DNA from: Anaerolineales bacterium
GTDB lineage: Bacteria; Chloroflexota; Anaerolineae; Anaerolineales; UBA11858
Assembly: GCA_021108255.1 (NCBI GenBank)
Contig: JAIORG010000235.1
Coordinates: forward strand, 1-48,654
Length of the DNA stretch: 48,654 bases
Direction of reading: 5' to 3'
Shown here: positions 32,618 through 41,791 of the stretch, in pieces
Numbering within the stretch: the first letter of the stretch is position 1
Layout of the letters: every line of letters begins with the position of its first letter
Notes under the pieces: model-generated
The model's database searches: none
Seen by the model: the letters and a program-made list of their open reading frames with translations, nothing else
What the model was told of the DNA's origin: nothing
Program-made: the position numbers and the translations under genes

Positions 32618-34852
32618 ATGAAAAATCAGCCTTTTATCCGTGGTGAACAAATTACCCAACCAATTCCTTTGGAAGAATTCCTGCCTGCTTATAGATCTGG
32701 CGTGGTAAGTTTCTGGTTAAATCATCTACCTTCCCGACCCGATTTAGTTATCTCCCCCTTTGGTGATTCTCCGCTAGAAGCGCTTGAAGCCGCAGCAGCA
32801 GGTTACCGGGTTGTGGTCCCAATCCATAACCCCATCATCAGATTCCTGTTAAACCGCCTTGCGCAGCCGATCTCAAAAGAGGAATTAAATTCTGCTCTTG
32901 TCCGTCTTTCTTCCAGTTATAAGGGAAAGGAGCGGCTAAAGCCATTTATTTTATCCCTATACGAAACAGAATGCCCCCACTGCGGAAGGATGACCTCCGC
33001 CAGATCATTTACCTGGTCCAAATCAAGGGGAGAACCTGTCCGGAAAACCTGCCTTTGTTCCAACTGCGGTGAACCTTCTGAAACTCCTGTTTCCCAGGAG
33101 GATCTCCAAAAAGCTCTGGCCTACAAAGAGAACAGCCCTTCCCATGCCCGGGCTCTTACCCGGGTGGCCCCACCGGATGATCCAATCCGTTTCCAGGCGG
33201 AAAATGCGCTCAAGACTTATCCGCATCGGACTGTTCACGCCTTATTTACCATCCTTAACAAACTTACCGGATTTGACCTTTCTCCGGAAGAGAGAATTAA
33301 TCTGGAAATGCTCTTGCTGCATGCGTTTTACCGCTGCAGTAATTTAAACTCATCCCCGGTTTCGGAAAGGGAATCCGGAACATCCGCAGATTGCGATACC
33401 TACAGGGAAGAAAATGTCTGGTTTGCCCTGGAAGAAGCCCTCGATATCTGGGAAAATGGTCAAACCTCTGTTCCAGTTGCTACCTGGCCAGACCTGCCGC
33501 CAGATTCTGGGGGAATATCGATTTATCCCGGACGGGTAAGAGATCTTATTCCCCAATTGAAAGACATTGATCTCAGTGCTGCCTTGATGGTATTTCCAAA
33601 ACCAAACCTGTCTTTTTGGTCACTCAGTGCACTTTGGACTGGCTGGTTGTGGGGGCAGGACGCAGCTGCGCCGCTAAGAAACATTCTCAGCTTGCAAAAT
33701 CTTGATTGGGTCTGGCTCACCCGGGCAATCAAGAGCACTTTATCCGGGCTGGAAGAAATCCTTCCGCCTGGGATCCCCTGTTTTGGGCTGCTTCCCAATC
33801 TCGAGATTGAATATTTAATCTCTGTTGGAACGGCTGCCTGCGCAACAGGATTTGCCCTCACGGATATCGCGGTGGACCCTGATCTACCGCAAGGTCAAAT
33901 CATCTGTACAACTGGGGAACAATTGGCAGCGAACCCAACAGCAAAATCAATGAAGGAAACCATCCGCTCCGCGGGATTTGAATTCCTGAAGGTGATGGGA
34001 GAACCAAAACACACCCTGTCCATATACAGCGCCGGGTTGGCGTCGATCGCATCGGAGCAAGCCCTGCTGGGTTCAGAGGAAGATAACCTGGCCGATGTTT
34101 ATCTTCAGCTGGTTAAGAACTTTGAAGAATCCATTGCTTATCGACAGGGCTTCTTACATTTTCCTAAATCCGAAACCTGGTGGCATCAAGAACTGAGCTC
34201 CTCAGCTGATCCTCACTCAGATCGAGTAGAACAGGCACTTGTCAATTTCCTTGCAAAAAGCAGCTCTCCCCTGCCGGAAGTTGATATCTATACCCATCTT
34301 TATCATAAATTCCCTGGGTTAGCTACTCCCCAACAAGGATTGATCGAAGTTTGTCTAAAATCGTATGCAGAAAAAACCAGCGGAACTCAATCCGGCTGGG
34401 AATTAAGTTCAAGCGACCAGCCTTCAAACCGCAGACAGGACTTAAAGGAAATTGAAGATATTCTTACCCTATTGGGTAATCAATTGGGGTTTGAAATTAT
34501 AAAGGCAGCGCCGATAGGTAATATCCTTTGCCTGGTTTGGAAAAACAAAGGCGAGACCAGCTATACATTTTATATCTCTGCTTCAGGGAGCTTAAACAAA
34601 ATTATTACCGGATTTGATTCCTCCCTGGCGAACCCCTGGATTATCCTGCCCGGCAGCAGAGCAGAATTAATCCACTACAAAATCGAGAACAATAATCCTC
34701 TGGCAAAAGCAATTCAAAATTCCTGGGGACTGGTCAAATACCGCCATATCCGCCGCATAGCAGATGAAGGAGGATTGACAAAGGAAAATCTCCAGGAACG
34801 TTTAGCCCTGGATCCTTTTACCTCTGACGCGCCGCAGCTGCCACTTATTTAA
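32618..34852 (+). CDS. DNA methyltransferase-like protein with a Cys cluster, probably inactive
   Basis: The 744-residue product resembles Zn-ribbon adenine-specific DNA methylases in layout. LVISPFGDSPLEALEAAAAG with HNP (43-72) sits where active enzymes have DPFxGSGxxxxEAxxxG and a DxNP. Cys119, Cys122, Cys145, Cys147 and Cys150 (ECPHCG, CLCSNCG) match the inserted Zn ribbon. VFPKPNLSFWSLSALWTGWLWG (325-346) occupies the place of the catalytic DPPY-type motif. Thus both the cofactor-loop aspartate and the catalytic DPPY residues appear replaced. The last 200 residues are unassigned. It stands alone, with no restriction gene nearby. A diverged family with other chemistry is the alternative to a pseudoenzyme. 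Confidence 0.6.
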   Translation: MKNQPFIRGEQITQPIPLEEFLPAYRSGVVSFWLNHLPSRPDLVISPFGDSPLEALEAAAAGYRVVVPIHNPIIRFLLNRLAQPISKEELNSALVRLSSSYKGKERLKPFILSLYETECPHCGRMTSARSFTWSKSRGEPVRKTCLCSNCGEPSETPVSQEDLQKALAYKENSPSHARALTRVAPPDDPIRFQAENALKTYPHRTVHALFTILNKLTGFDLSPEERINLEMLLLHAFYRCSNLNSSPVSERESGTSADCDTYREENVWFALEEALDIWENGQTSVPVATWPDLPPDSGGISIYPGRVRDLIPQLKDIDLSAALMVFPKPNLSFWSLSALWTGWLWGQDAAAPLRNILSLQNLDWVWLTRAIKSTLSGLEEILPPGIPCFGLLPNLEIEYLISVGTAACATGFALTDIAVDPDLPQGQIICTTGEQLAANPTAKSMKETIRSAGFEFLKVMGEPKHTLSIYSAGLASIASEQALLGSEEDNLADVYLQLVKNFEESIAYRQGFLHFPKSETWWHQELSSSADPHSDRVEQALVNFLAKSSSPLPEVDIYTHLYHKFPGLATPQQGLIEVCLKSYAEKTSGTQSGWELSSSDQPSNRRQDLKEIEDILTLLGNQLGFEIIKAAPIGNILCLVWKNKGETSYTFYISASGSLNKIITGFDSSLANPWIILPGSRAELIHYKIENNNPLAKAIQNSWGLVKYRHIRRIADEGGLTKENLQERLALDPFTSDAPQLPLI

Positions 34853-34853
34853 C

Positions 34854-34895
34854 AAAGGTTTAAGGTTTAAGGTTTAAGGTTTAAAGTTTAAGGTT
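34854..34895. repeat. Tandem heptamer array (TAAGGTT)
   Basis: Six heptamers in a row: AAAGGTT, three TAAGGTT, TAAAGTT and a final TAAGGTT. They begin directly after the stop codon of the methyltransferase-like gene. Confidence 0.85.
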
Positions 34896-34941
34896 AATAA
34901 TTTTCCAATTTTAACATTTGATCCGCAATTTAACCAACACA

Positions 34942-35001
34942 CCCGGTCATTCATGACCGGGCTGCAAAACAACATTGCAAACAGCGCCCAATATATTGGG
35001 C
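34942..35001. repeat. Two hairpins between convergent genes
   Basis: CCCGGTCAT (34942-34950) pairs with ATGACCGGG (34953-34961). A 16-base palindrome GCCCAATATATTGGGC follows at 34986-35001. Neither has a T run, so they may be repeats rather than terminators. Confidence 0.45.
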
Positions 35002-35065
35002 TAAACAACTCCTCAACTTGCCTAAGACAGGCCTTTCGAGGTTCTCTCCCTCACTCAATCTCCCC

Positions 35066-35112
35066 GTCTCCCTGTCTCCCTGTCTCCCTGTCCCCCGTCT
35101 CCCTGTCTCCCA
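35066..35112. repeat. Tandem octamer array (GTCTCCCT)
   Basis: Three GTCTCCCT units, one GTCCCCC, one GTCTCCCT and one GTCTCCCA. The complement of the same motif occurs at about 1962-1976. The array lies about 55 bases beyond the 3' end of the penicillin-binding protein gene. Confidence 0.85.
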
Positions 35113-35166
35113 GTCACTTAGTCACCAATTCACCGTAGCTCCCTTAAGCGAATACTAAAAGTGCAC

Positions 35167-38100
35167 CTAGGGAGTAGGAGTAGGCGTATCAGTCGGAGTA
35201 GGCGTGAATGTACTTGTATCTACGGGAGTCTCACTCACCGTGGGTGTCAAAGTCGGTGTGGGCGAAAGAGTAACTGTCGGAGTAGGAGTCTCTGTGGGTG
35301 TGGGAGTCGGGGTAGGAACTTGAATATTTATCTGGATTCTTTTCTCCGCATGTCCATCATTTGTACCGGTCATATACAACCGCAGAGTGACCCATCCAGT
35401 TGGCAGTTCACTAATATCCCAGGAAGAAATTTCTGTCATTTCTGAAAGCGGATTATCAATCATCTTAAGAATTTCCCACATAACTGGATCCCTACCAAGT
35501 CCGTATTCCAGTCGGGCTTCCTCGAAATTTCCAGTTGCATCAGCTTTGGCAAAAATCTTTAACGGACCAGAGTTAATAACATCATCCTGCCTGGGAGATG
35601 CAAATTCCAAAATAGGCCGAGGGTCATCAGCATCGCAAACATTATCCTCGTTGATAACGTAAGGATTTCTTGTAAATCCCATACTCTTCGCCCAATCCTT
35701 TCCGGGATTTTTTGTTGTTATCCACTTAATTGCCCAAGGATCATCCAGATGAATGCCTGTATGTTTCTCGATGTACCCGGAGCATTCCTCAGAGGCTAGT
35801 TTTTTTGTCCAGGTATCCACCATAACTTCTTCCCACAGATCCTGATCTGCAGGCAGTGGCAGTTGATCTGCAGCAAAATATTCGCTGCGCTGACTGGGGC
35901 AATATTTGGAAGGTTCTGTCCCGGAAATGGAGCAAATTACCCGTTCAATAATGCCTGCAGGTCTTGAAAATCCGGTGGGATTTCCCCCGGTCAACTGCTG
36001 GATTCCTTCCTGCATGACTTGGGCCCAGATTGGCGCCGCTCCTGTCAAACCACTGGTATCCTGCATGGGCGTATAGTCTGCATTACCAACCCAGACCCCT
36101 ACAGCCAAATCAGGTGTATAACCCAGAGTCCAGTTATCACGGTAATCATTGGTTGTGCCTGTTTTTGCGGCAGCTTTAAATGGAAGGTTAATGATTGAAT
36201 TCGTTCCAAAAGCAGGGATGCGGGCATGATAATCCGACAAGATTGAAGAGATCAGGAAAGCATGTTCTGGCCGGATAACCTGTTCACCTGCCAGCGGCTG
36301 ATGCTCAAAAATCAAGTTTCCCTGGTAATCTTCAATTCTGGTAATTGCCACGGTAGGAATCTGCCGGCCGCCATTTGCGAAAGTAGCATACACCTCAGTT
36401 AACTCCAGCAGGGAAACATCACCACCGCCCAGGGTAAGGGAAAGGCCATAGTCATTCCTGGCAAAGGTTGATATGCCCACACGCTGAGCAAATGGAATCA
36501 ATCCTTCCTCTTTTTCTGTTTCCGGGTCATCATAAATACCAATAAAACTTAATGCCTTCACAGCCGGGACATTATATGAATTTGCCAACGCTGAACGCAG
36601 CGTAACCGGTCCGTGATATTTTTCATCATAGTTTACAGGAACATAAGGATCCCGGGGGTCATTCGGGTCTCCCGAGGGAGGAAATTCTGAACGAACATCC
36701 CAAATCAGGGTAGCAGGAGTCCAACCCTGTTCAAAAGCTGCCACGTAGGTTAAAGGTTTTATGGAGGAACCCGGCTGCCGGGGGCTGAGCGTCATATTGA
36801 TTTCCCCCTGAACATCCTTATTATCAAAATCCGCTGATCCTACCATTGCCAGAATCTCACCGGTAGCAGGACGAAGGGCTACTAAAGCACCATTGGTTAC
36901 ATGCTTTCCCTGAAGTTTTTCGACTTGTTCAAAAACAATTTGCTGAGCTCGATCCTGCAGACCCGGATCAAGTGTCGTATACACAGTGAACCCTGAACGG
37001 TAGATGGTTTGCGGGTCATAATTGCTCTCCAGGAGAGATCGGATGTAATAAACCCAATGGGGATACAAAAGCTCGGTATAAGGTACTTCAAATTGGTAAG
37101 AGCGGATTTCCTCTGCTGCTGCAACCGCTTCCCCCACTCCGATACAGATTCGCTGCAGATTGTTGCTTACAAATATACAGTTATCTTCCTGGCTGGTTTG
37201 ATACATCAGAACCAAAACGTTTTCATGTCGGCCAAGCGTCACATCCCGATTGGTGTATATATCATAAACAGCAGGAAGCTGCGGCAGCCCGGCCAGGAAC
37301 GATGCCTGACCCAGGGTAAGATGCTTCGCAGAAGTACTGAAATAGGTCTGGGCAGCCGCTTCTACACCATAGGACAGGTTGCCGAAGTTAATCTCGTTCA
37401 AATACAACTCAAGAATTTCATCTTTTGAATACCGGCGAGTGATCTCCGCCGCTAGAATCGCTTCCCTAAGCTTCCGGGTATATGTTCGGCTGACTTGTTC
37501 TTCTGGAGAGAGCAGCAGCATCTTGGTCAACTGTTGGGTAATAGTAGAAGCTCCAGAAACAATTTCATCGCTGATCAGGTTGTACCAGAACGATCTGGCA
37601 ATTGCCAGAACATCATATCCCGGGTGACTGTAAAAATTTGAATCTTCTGTCGCTATCGTTGCTGCAACCAGGTAAGGAGAGATTTCATCCAACGAGACAT
37701 AGGTTCTCCGTCCAGCAGTAGGATCCAACAGCTCGTATAACACATTTCCTTCTCTATCCAGTATCCTCGTAGTCTCAAACTTGGCTGCCTGTTCCCGTAA
37801 ATCCTCTACCGTCGGAAGGGTTGCAGCAATCCTGTTATAGTGATAAATAGCAAATGAGCCCGCTATAAGAGCCAACACAATACCGGCGATCAAAGCCATC
37901 ACCAGCATTCGAAAAACACATCCCCATCCCTCTCCCCGATTCCATCCACCTGGACCAGCTTTTTTCCACCAGGACATAAGTTTAGATGTGTTATCTGGCG
38001 GTAAAGCAACTGTCCTGGATCGGTTAATTGATGCAGGAGATGTTTTCCCCCGTACAGGCGCTTCATCCATTCGCCGGGGAAGCGGCATTCCCCGGGAATC

Positions 38101-38481
38101 CAATGCCGGGGGTGGAGTATGGGGAGTGGATCCCAAAGAAGGGGGCGGTGTATCGTCCAACGGCGATCGAGAAAGTTCAGCAGACTCTCCGAGTACTTCA
38201 GTCTCGTCAAAGCTAGGATCTAATGCAGATGATTCTGATCCAGAAGAATTGGGTTTTCTCTCTGCTGGCTCACTTGCGCCTTCCTCAGCCCTTTCTGTCT
38301 TGGGCACAGCGTTTTCTGAACTTCCTTTTCCAGACCCTTGCATAATCTCACCTTCGTTTGGTATTCCAAGAGAATCCAACTGGGATTTGATCAAATCTTC
38401 GTCTTTTTCCAGCTCATCAGCCCCCTCAATCAAATCCTTAAATCGTTGTTTGGGTTTTTTGGGTTGTTCTGTTTCAGTCAT
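35167..38481 (-). CDS. Class A penicillin-binding protein (glycosyltransferase and transpeptidase)
   Basis: This bifunctional enzyme polymerises and cross-links peptidoglycan outside the membrane. Numbered from the ATG at 38481: a long acidic, Ser/Pro-rich cytoplasmic tail (1-185), a membrane helix (about 190-215), and a GT51 domain with catalytic Glu279 in ATEDSNFYSHPG and STITQQLTK. The transpeptidase has Ser572 (SSIK), SYN at 635-637 and KTGTT from 773. After it come a beta domain and a 50-residue Thr-Pro tail ending in TPTP. The frame is open further upstream (TTG at 38592), but an extended -10 lies at 38544-38552, so translation most likely begins at 38481. No clear ribosome-binding site is seen. 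Length is 1104 residues. Confidence 0.92.
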   Translation of the reverse strand: MTETEQPKKPKQRFKDLIEGADELEKDEDLIKSQLDSLGIPNEGEIMQGSGKGSSENAVPKTERAEEGASEPAERKPNSSGSESSALDPSFDETEVLGESAELSRSPLDDTPPPSLGSTPHTPPPALDSRGMPLPRRMDEAPVRGKTSPASINRSRTVALPPDNTSKLMSWWKKAGPGGWNRGEGWGCVFRMLVMALIAGIVLALIAGSFAIYHYNRIAATLPTVEDLREQAAKFETTRILDREGNVLYELLDPTAGRRTYVSLDEISPYLVAATIATEDSNFYSHPGYDVLAIARSFWYNLISDEIVSGASTITQQLTKMLLLSPEEQVSRTYTRKLREAILAAEITRRYSKDEILELYLNEINFGNLSYGVEAAAQTYFSTSAKHLTLGQASFLAGLPQLPAVYDIYTNRDVTLGRHENVLVLMYQTSQEDNCIFVSNNLQRICIGVGEAVAAAEEIRSYQFEVPYTELLYPHWVYYIRSLLESNYDPQTIYRSGFTVYTTLDPGLQDRAQQIVFEQVEKLQGKHVTNGALVALRPATGEILAMVGSADFDNKDVQGEINMTLSPRQPGSSIKPLTYVAAFEQGWTPATLIWDVRSEFPPSGDPNDPRDPYVPVNYDEKYHGPVTLRSALANSYNVPAVKALSFIGIYDDPETEKEEGLIPFAQRVGISTFARNDYGLSLTLGGGDVSLLELTEVYATFANGGRQIPTVAITRIEDYQGNLIFEHQPLAGEQVIRPEHAFLISSILSDYHARIPAFGTNSIINLPFKAAAKTGTTNDYRDNWTLGYTPDLAVGVWVGNADYTPMQDTSGLTGAAPIWAQVMQEGIQQLTGGNPTGFSRPAGIIERVICSISGTEPSKYCPSQRSEYFAADQLPLPADQDLWEEVMVDTWTKKLASEECSGYIEKHTGIHLDDPWAIKWITTKNPGKDWAKSMGFTRNPYVINEDNVCDADDPRPILEFASPRQDDVINSGPLKIFAKADATGNFEEARLEYGLGRDPVMWEILKMIDNPLSEMTEISSWDISELPTGWVTLRLYMTGTNDGHAEKRIQINIQVPTPTPTPTETPTPTVTLSPTPTLTPTVSETPVDTSTFTPTPTDTPTPTP

Positions 38482-38543
38482 ATGCGTTTTCTGTGTGAAA
38501 TCACTAATTGAAAACTTCTGCTTTACTTGCTTGTTCTTGAGGT

Positions 38544-38552
38544 ATTCTAGCA
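38544..38552 (-). promoter_or_regulatory. Extended -10 promoter of the penicillin-binding protein gene
   Basis: On the minus strand TG-C-TAGAAT forms an extended -10. No strong -35 is present. Transcription from about 38537 would leave a 55-base leader before 38481. Confidence 0.45.
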
Positions 38553-38603
38553 TAAATAAGCGAATTTCACCCTTTTTACTGTTGAATAACAATCGGGAAT
38601 GAG

Positions 38604-40979
38604 ATGAATAAAATTAGAACTTATCCCAGGATATTTATTCCCAGATTGACTGGTATTGAAGCACAAACTACAATATTTATTATGAACCGTAATTCCTGGA
38701 ATAGGGACCTGCCAGAATCTTTTTACCTGACCGCGGAAAACCGCTTTACCAGCTATGATCCTGATCAAAACCGGGGATGGCTTCTTAATCAAAGTCGGGG
38801 AAATCCACCAGCTCTAGTAATTCAACCGGACCTGGCTGGCAGCAGTGGTTATTACAGGATATTCCCTTGTTTCACGGAAGGAACTCATACAGTCATTTCC
38901 CCGGTTGATTTTGTACAACCCCCCAAGTTAAACGATTTTCTGGTAAATCTCGTTGAGTATTCTTTTTATCCCCTCAAGGAGCTCTTTGTTACGGTCATTA
39001 ACTGGGCTCCGGATCCTGCTTTAGTTTGCGGGATGATCAAAATAAAAAACCACTCCAGCCGCACGCGGACAATCCACCTGGACCTCGCAGGACATCTCAC
39101 TCATCTGACATCAGGAATACGAATGTCTGCTATGGATTATTCCGGCCGGGATATCCTCTCCGGGCAAATGAGTGATATGCATCCGGTACTATTCATGTCT
39201 GGCAGCACCCAGGCTGGGAAAAACCCCTTTCCCAGCCTTTCGTCTGAGCTGATCATTGCCCCTGATGAGGAATTAGAAGTTAGTTGGGTTTCAGCTTTGG
39301 GGAAATCCCAGGATGAGTCCTTAAAATTAATAGACAACCTGATCCGGATGGATTGGGCAGGAGAAATTTCCCGACTGAAGATCCAGGAACAGAGCCAATT
39401 AGAGATCATTACCGGAGATCCTGATTGGAACTTTGCTTTTAGGCTTTCCCAGAAGGAAGCTGCAGGATACATGAGCAAACATTTCCCCCAGGGAAACTCT
39501 TCACTTAATTCCGACCACATTCTCTCACCGTTCGAAGCTCTTTATCTTCTGGATGTTTTAACTCCAATCGATCCTCAAGATGCCAACAAGATACTGGACA
39601 ACGTTCTGCGGGCGGTGAGGGAAAATGGAATGCTAGCCGAGGGACGCTGTAACACTTTTACGAACCTGCCAGCATTACCCCTGGCCGGGGAGCTGTTTTG
39701 GCAAGCCAGTCAAATCGCTCCCTTACATCAAGGGAATAAATTACTTCTTGAAAAATTGGGAATTCTGCTGGATCATTGGTTTTTGCCAGTATACGATCAA
39801 GACGGAGATGGAATTCCTGAACTTACCCATCCCTGCCAGTTAAATCTGGCTGATCCTCGGCCGCCAGGCTCTATACCTGAGAGTGAACTTTCTGGTGATT
39901 ATCCCTTCATCGAATCTCCCGGGTTGGCCAGCCTTCTACTTAATGATCTGGCCCGATTGGAAGAACTCCAGACTTCGTTCGGGCAAAACAAAACCGACGG
40001 CCTCACCGATACAAAACGGAAGATACTGGTAAATTTCTTGAAAGAATCCTGGGATTCTAAAGAATCTTGTTTTTATTGTCGTGATCGGGACAGCCACTTG
40101 ACTCTGCCAGGAAGGTTGATCTGCAAAGATCCCGGTAATGGCTTTCACGTTCTCCGGGAAAATATGCCCCACCCCACCAGAATTGGGTTCTTAATCCAGG
40201 GCGAATCAGTGAAGGGAACTATTCCAGACTTTCAAATAACCCTGCATGGATACGATCAAAACGAAAACTACCGGATCGAACAGATTTATCCCCCTCAAAT
40301 TCGTTGGTTAGGAATTCAAGGCAGGACAGCAAGCGAATGTGTTTATTCCCGCCTGGATTATATTGCCCTGGAAAACTTTACTGCTGACCTCCACCTGACC
40401 ATCTTCTGCCCCCATACCATCCGGGAAGATATCACTACCCTCTTGCCCCTGTGGGGAAAAGACCTGGATAAACAAAAAGCAGGCGATCTAATCAATAACA
40501 CCCTCACCAATCAGGAGAAATTCTGGTCAACCTTTGGTATTAGAACCTTTCCAAACGTGGATTATTCTGCCATTCAATTGCCATGGAATATCTTATTAGG
40601 CAAGGGTTTGCTGGCACATGAAAAAAGATCACTTGCAGCAGATTTATTCTCTAAGCTCATGAAAACCATACTGATCAATCTGGACAATTCGGGGTTTTTC
40701 TTCTCCGCCTACGATGCCAGGACCGGAATCGGTCAAGGAATCCAAAATTCTCTGGAGGGTTTAATTCCCCTGGGTTTTTTCCTGCAGGTATTGGGAATTC
40801 AAATTATCAATGAGCGGGAAATTGAGGTAGAGGGAGATCATCCATTCCCCTGGCCTGTTACCTTACGCTACCGCGGGATGATTATCTACAGGGATCAGGA
40901 ACAAACCAGGATTGATTTTCCGGGGGAAAAGAGCAAAGTAATTCGTAATCCAGAGAAAAAGCATGTTCGACTGTTTTAG
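38604..40979 (+). CDS. Large glycoside-hydrolase-like protein (alpha/alpha toroid type)
   Basis: The 791-residue product has an N-terminal beta-rich region (about 25-240: FIMNRNSWNRDL, PVDFVQPPKLND, ELFVTVINWAPDP) and then a helical region from about 270 onward. The latter contains LPVYDQDGDGIPELTHPCQ; a DQDGDGIPE loop of this kind is usual in debranching-type and related glycosidases with a six-hairpin toroid. A possible acid near the end of the toroid cannot be fixed. No signal peptide is clear, so it may act in the cytoplasm. The start at 38604 follows GGGAATGAG; an ATG 26 codons later is possible. It is divergent from the penicillin-binding protein gene and overlaps the stop of the AMMECR1 gene by four bases. 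Confidence 0.6.
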   Translation: MNKIRTYPRIFIPRLTGIEAQTTIFIMNRNSWNRDLPESFYLTAENRFTSYDPDQNRGWLLNQSRGNPPALVIQPDLAGSSGYYRIFPCFTEGTHTVISPVDFVQPPKLNDFLVNLVEYSFYPLKELFVTVINWAPDPALVCGMIKIKNHSSRTRTIHLDLAGHLTHLTSGIRMSAMDYSGRDILSGQMSDMHPVLFMSGSTQAGKNPFPSLSSELIIAPDEELEVSWVSALGKSQDESLKLIDNLIRMDWAGEISRLKIQEQSQLEIITGDPDWNFAFRLSQKEAAGYMSKHFPQGNSSLNSDHILSPFEALYLLDVLTPIDPQDANKILDNVLRAVRENGMLAEGRCNTFTNLPALPLAGELFWQASQIAPLHQGNKLLLEKLGILLDHWFLPVYDQDGDGIPELTHPCQLNLADPRPPGSIPESELSGDYPFIESPGLASLLLNDLARLEELQTSFGQNKTDGLTDTKRKILVNFLKESWDSKESCFYCRDRDSHLTLPGRLICKDPGNGFHVLRENMPHPTRIGFLIQGESVKGTIPDFQITLHGYDQNENYRIEQIYPPQIRWLGIQGRTASECVYSRLDYIALENFTADLHLTIFCPHTIREDITTLLPLWGKDLDKQKAGDLINNTLTNQEKFWSTFGIRTFPNVDYSAIQLPWNILLGKGLLAHEKRSLAADLFSKLMKTILINLDNSGFFFSAYDARTGIGQGIQNSLEGLIPLGFFLQVLGIQIINEREIEVEGDHPFPWPVTLRYRGMIIYRDQEQTRIDFPGEKSKVIRNPEKKHVRLF

Positions 40980-41551
40980 TCTTCTTCCTGGAATTTTTCG
41001 ACCTGGTAGGTCTCTACTTGCAGTTTGGCAGTTCTCCAAATTGATTGATCCAAACCCATTTTTACACAAAGGCGATTCAGGAATAATTCAGGGCTTGGAA
41101 GCTGCTCCCAAACCTGGGGCAAAAATGTCGCCCGGCGAGTTTGATATCTCAAAATAACCCCATCAATTCGGGGTCGCAGTTTAGTAATCAAATCCTCAGG
41201 GTCCTCGTAATTAAGTGTGCAGGGTTGTGTCAAGCGGGATATTTCGATTCTAATTTCTTCTAATTCAGGAAGCTTGAGGGAGGGAAACCTGTAATCCTGG
41301 AAAGCGGCCGCTACAGCCCTTTCACGCACATCCTGGACTAGAGGTTGAACTACTTCTATTGAACCTACGCAACCCCTTAACACTCCATTTTTCATTAAAG
41401 TGATAAAACAGGCCCCATTCTCCTGGAGTTTTGGTGAATACTCTTCTAGCGCCAAAGGTAATTTTTCTTCCTTGTCCAACTCCTGACGGATTGCGTTCCG
41501 GGCTATTTCAAGCAAGAGTTTTTGTTCTTCCCCTGATAATTGATTGGTCAT
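40976..41551 (-). CDS. AMMECR1-domain protein (AmmA-like)
   Basis: The family hallmark LRGCVGS is at residues 58-64, followed by AVAAAFQDYRFPSL and the typical IEISRLT. The C-terminal part, GVILRYQTRRATFLPQVWEQ, is also characteristic. The ATG at 41551 follows TAGGTG and gives 191 residues, close to the family length; an upstream extension of 21 codons lacks support. The biochemical role is unsettled: bacterial members often occur with a Memo protein and a radical SAM enzyme, neither of which lies here. The 3' end overlaps that of the 38604 gene. Confidence 0.88.
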   Translation of the reverse strand: MTNQLSGEEQKLLLEIARNAIRQELDKEEKLPLALEEYSPKLQENGACFITLMKNGVLRGCVGSIEVVQPLVQDVRERAVAAAFQDYRFPSLKLPELEEIRIEISRLTQPCTLNYEDPEDLITKLRPRIDGVILRYQTRRATFLPQVWEQLPSPELFLNRLCVKMGLDQSIWRTAKLQVETYQVEKFQEED

Positions 41552-41791
41552 ATTCTTGCACCTATGAGAATTGGAACTAAATTTGCAGAAAAACCACTTT
41601 TCGCTGAGATACATCGATCAGAAATGATATCTGTTAAATCGGTTTTTCCTGGTTTAATTGAAATTATCACTCGAAAATGGCTAATAATCAATCACTGTAT
41701 ACCCTGGAAATCAGGAAATTTGTGTCTCTATACGAAAAATAAGGTAAAATATGGTCAAATTCCGGGGTATTTATTATAGTATTATAACGGA

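Noticed and set aside
34942..34961. Hairpin as terminator of the methyltransferase-like gene
   Set aside because: Good stem but a two-base loop and no T run on either side.
37988..38602. 204-codon plus-strand frame opposite the penicillin-binding protein tail
   Set aside because: Ser-rich shadow of the Glu/Ser/Pro-rich cytoplasmic tail; no independent support.
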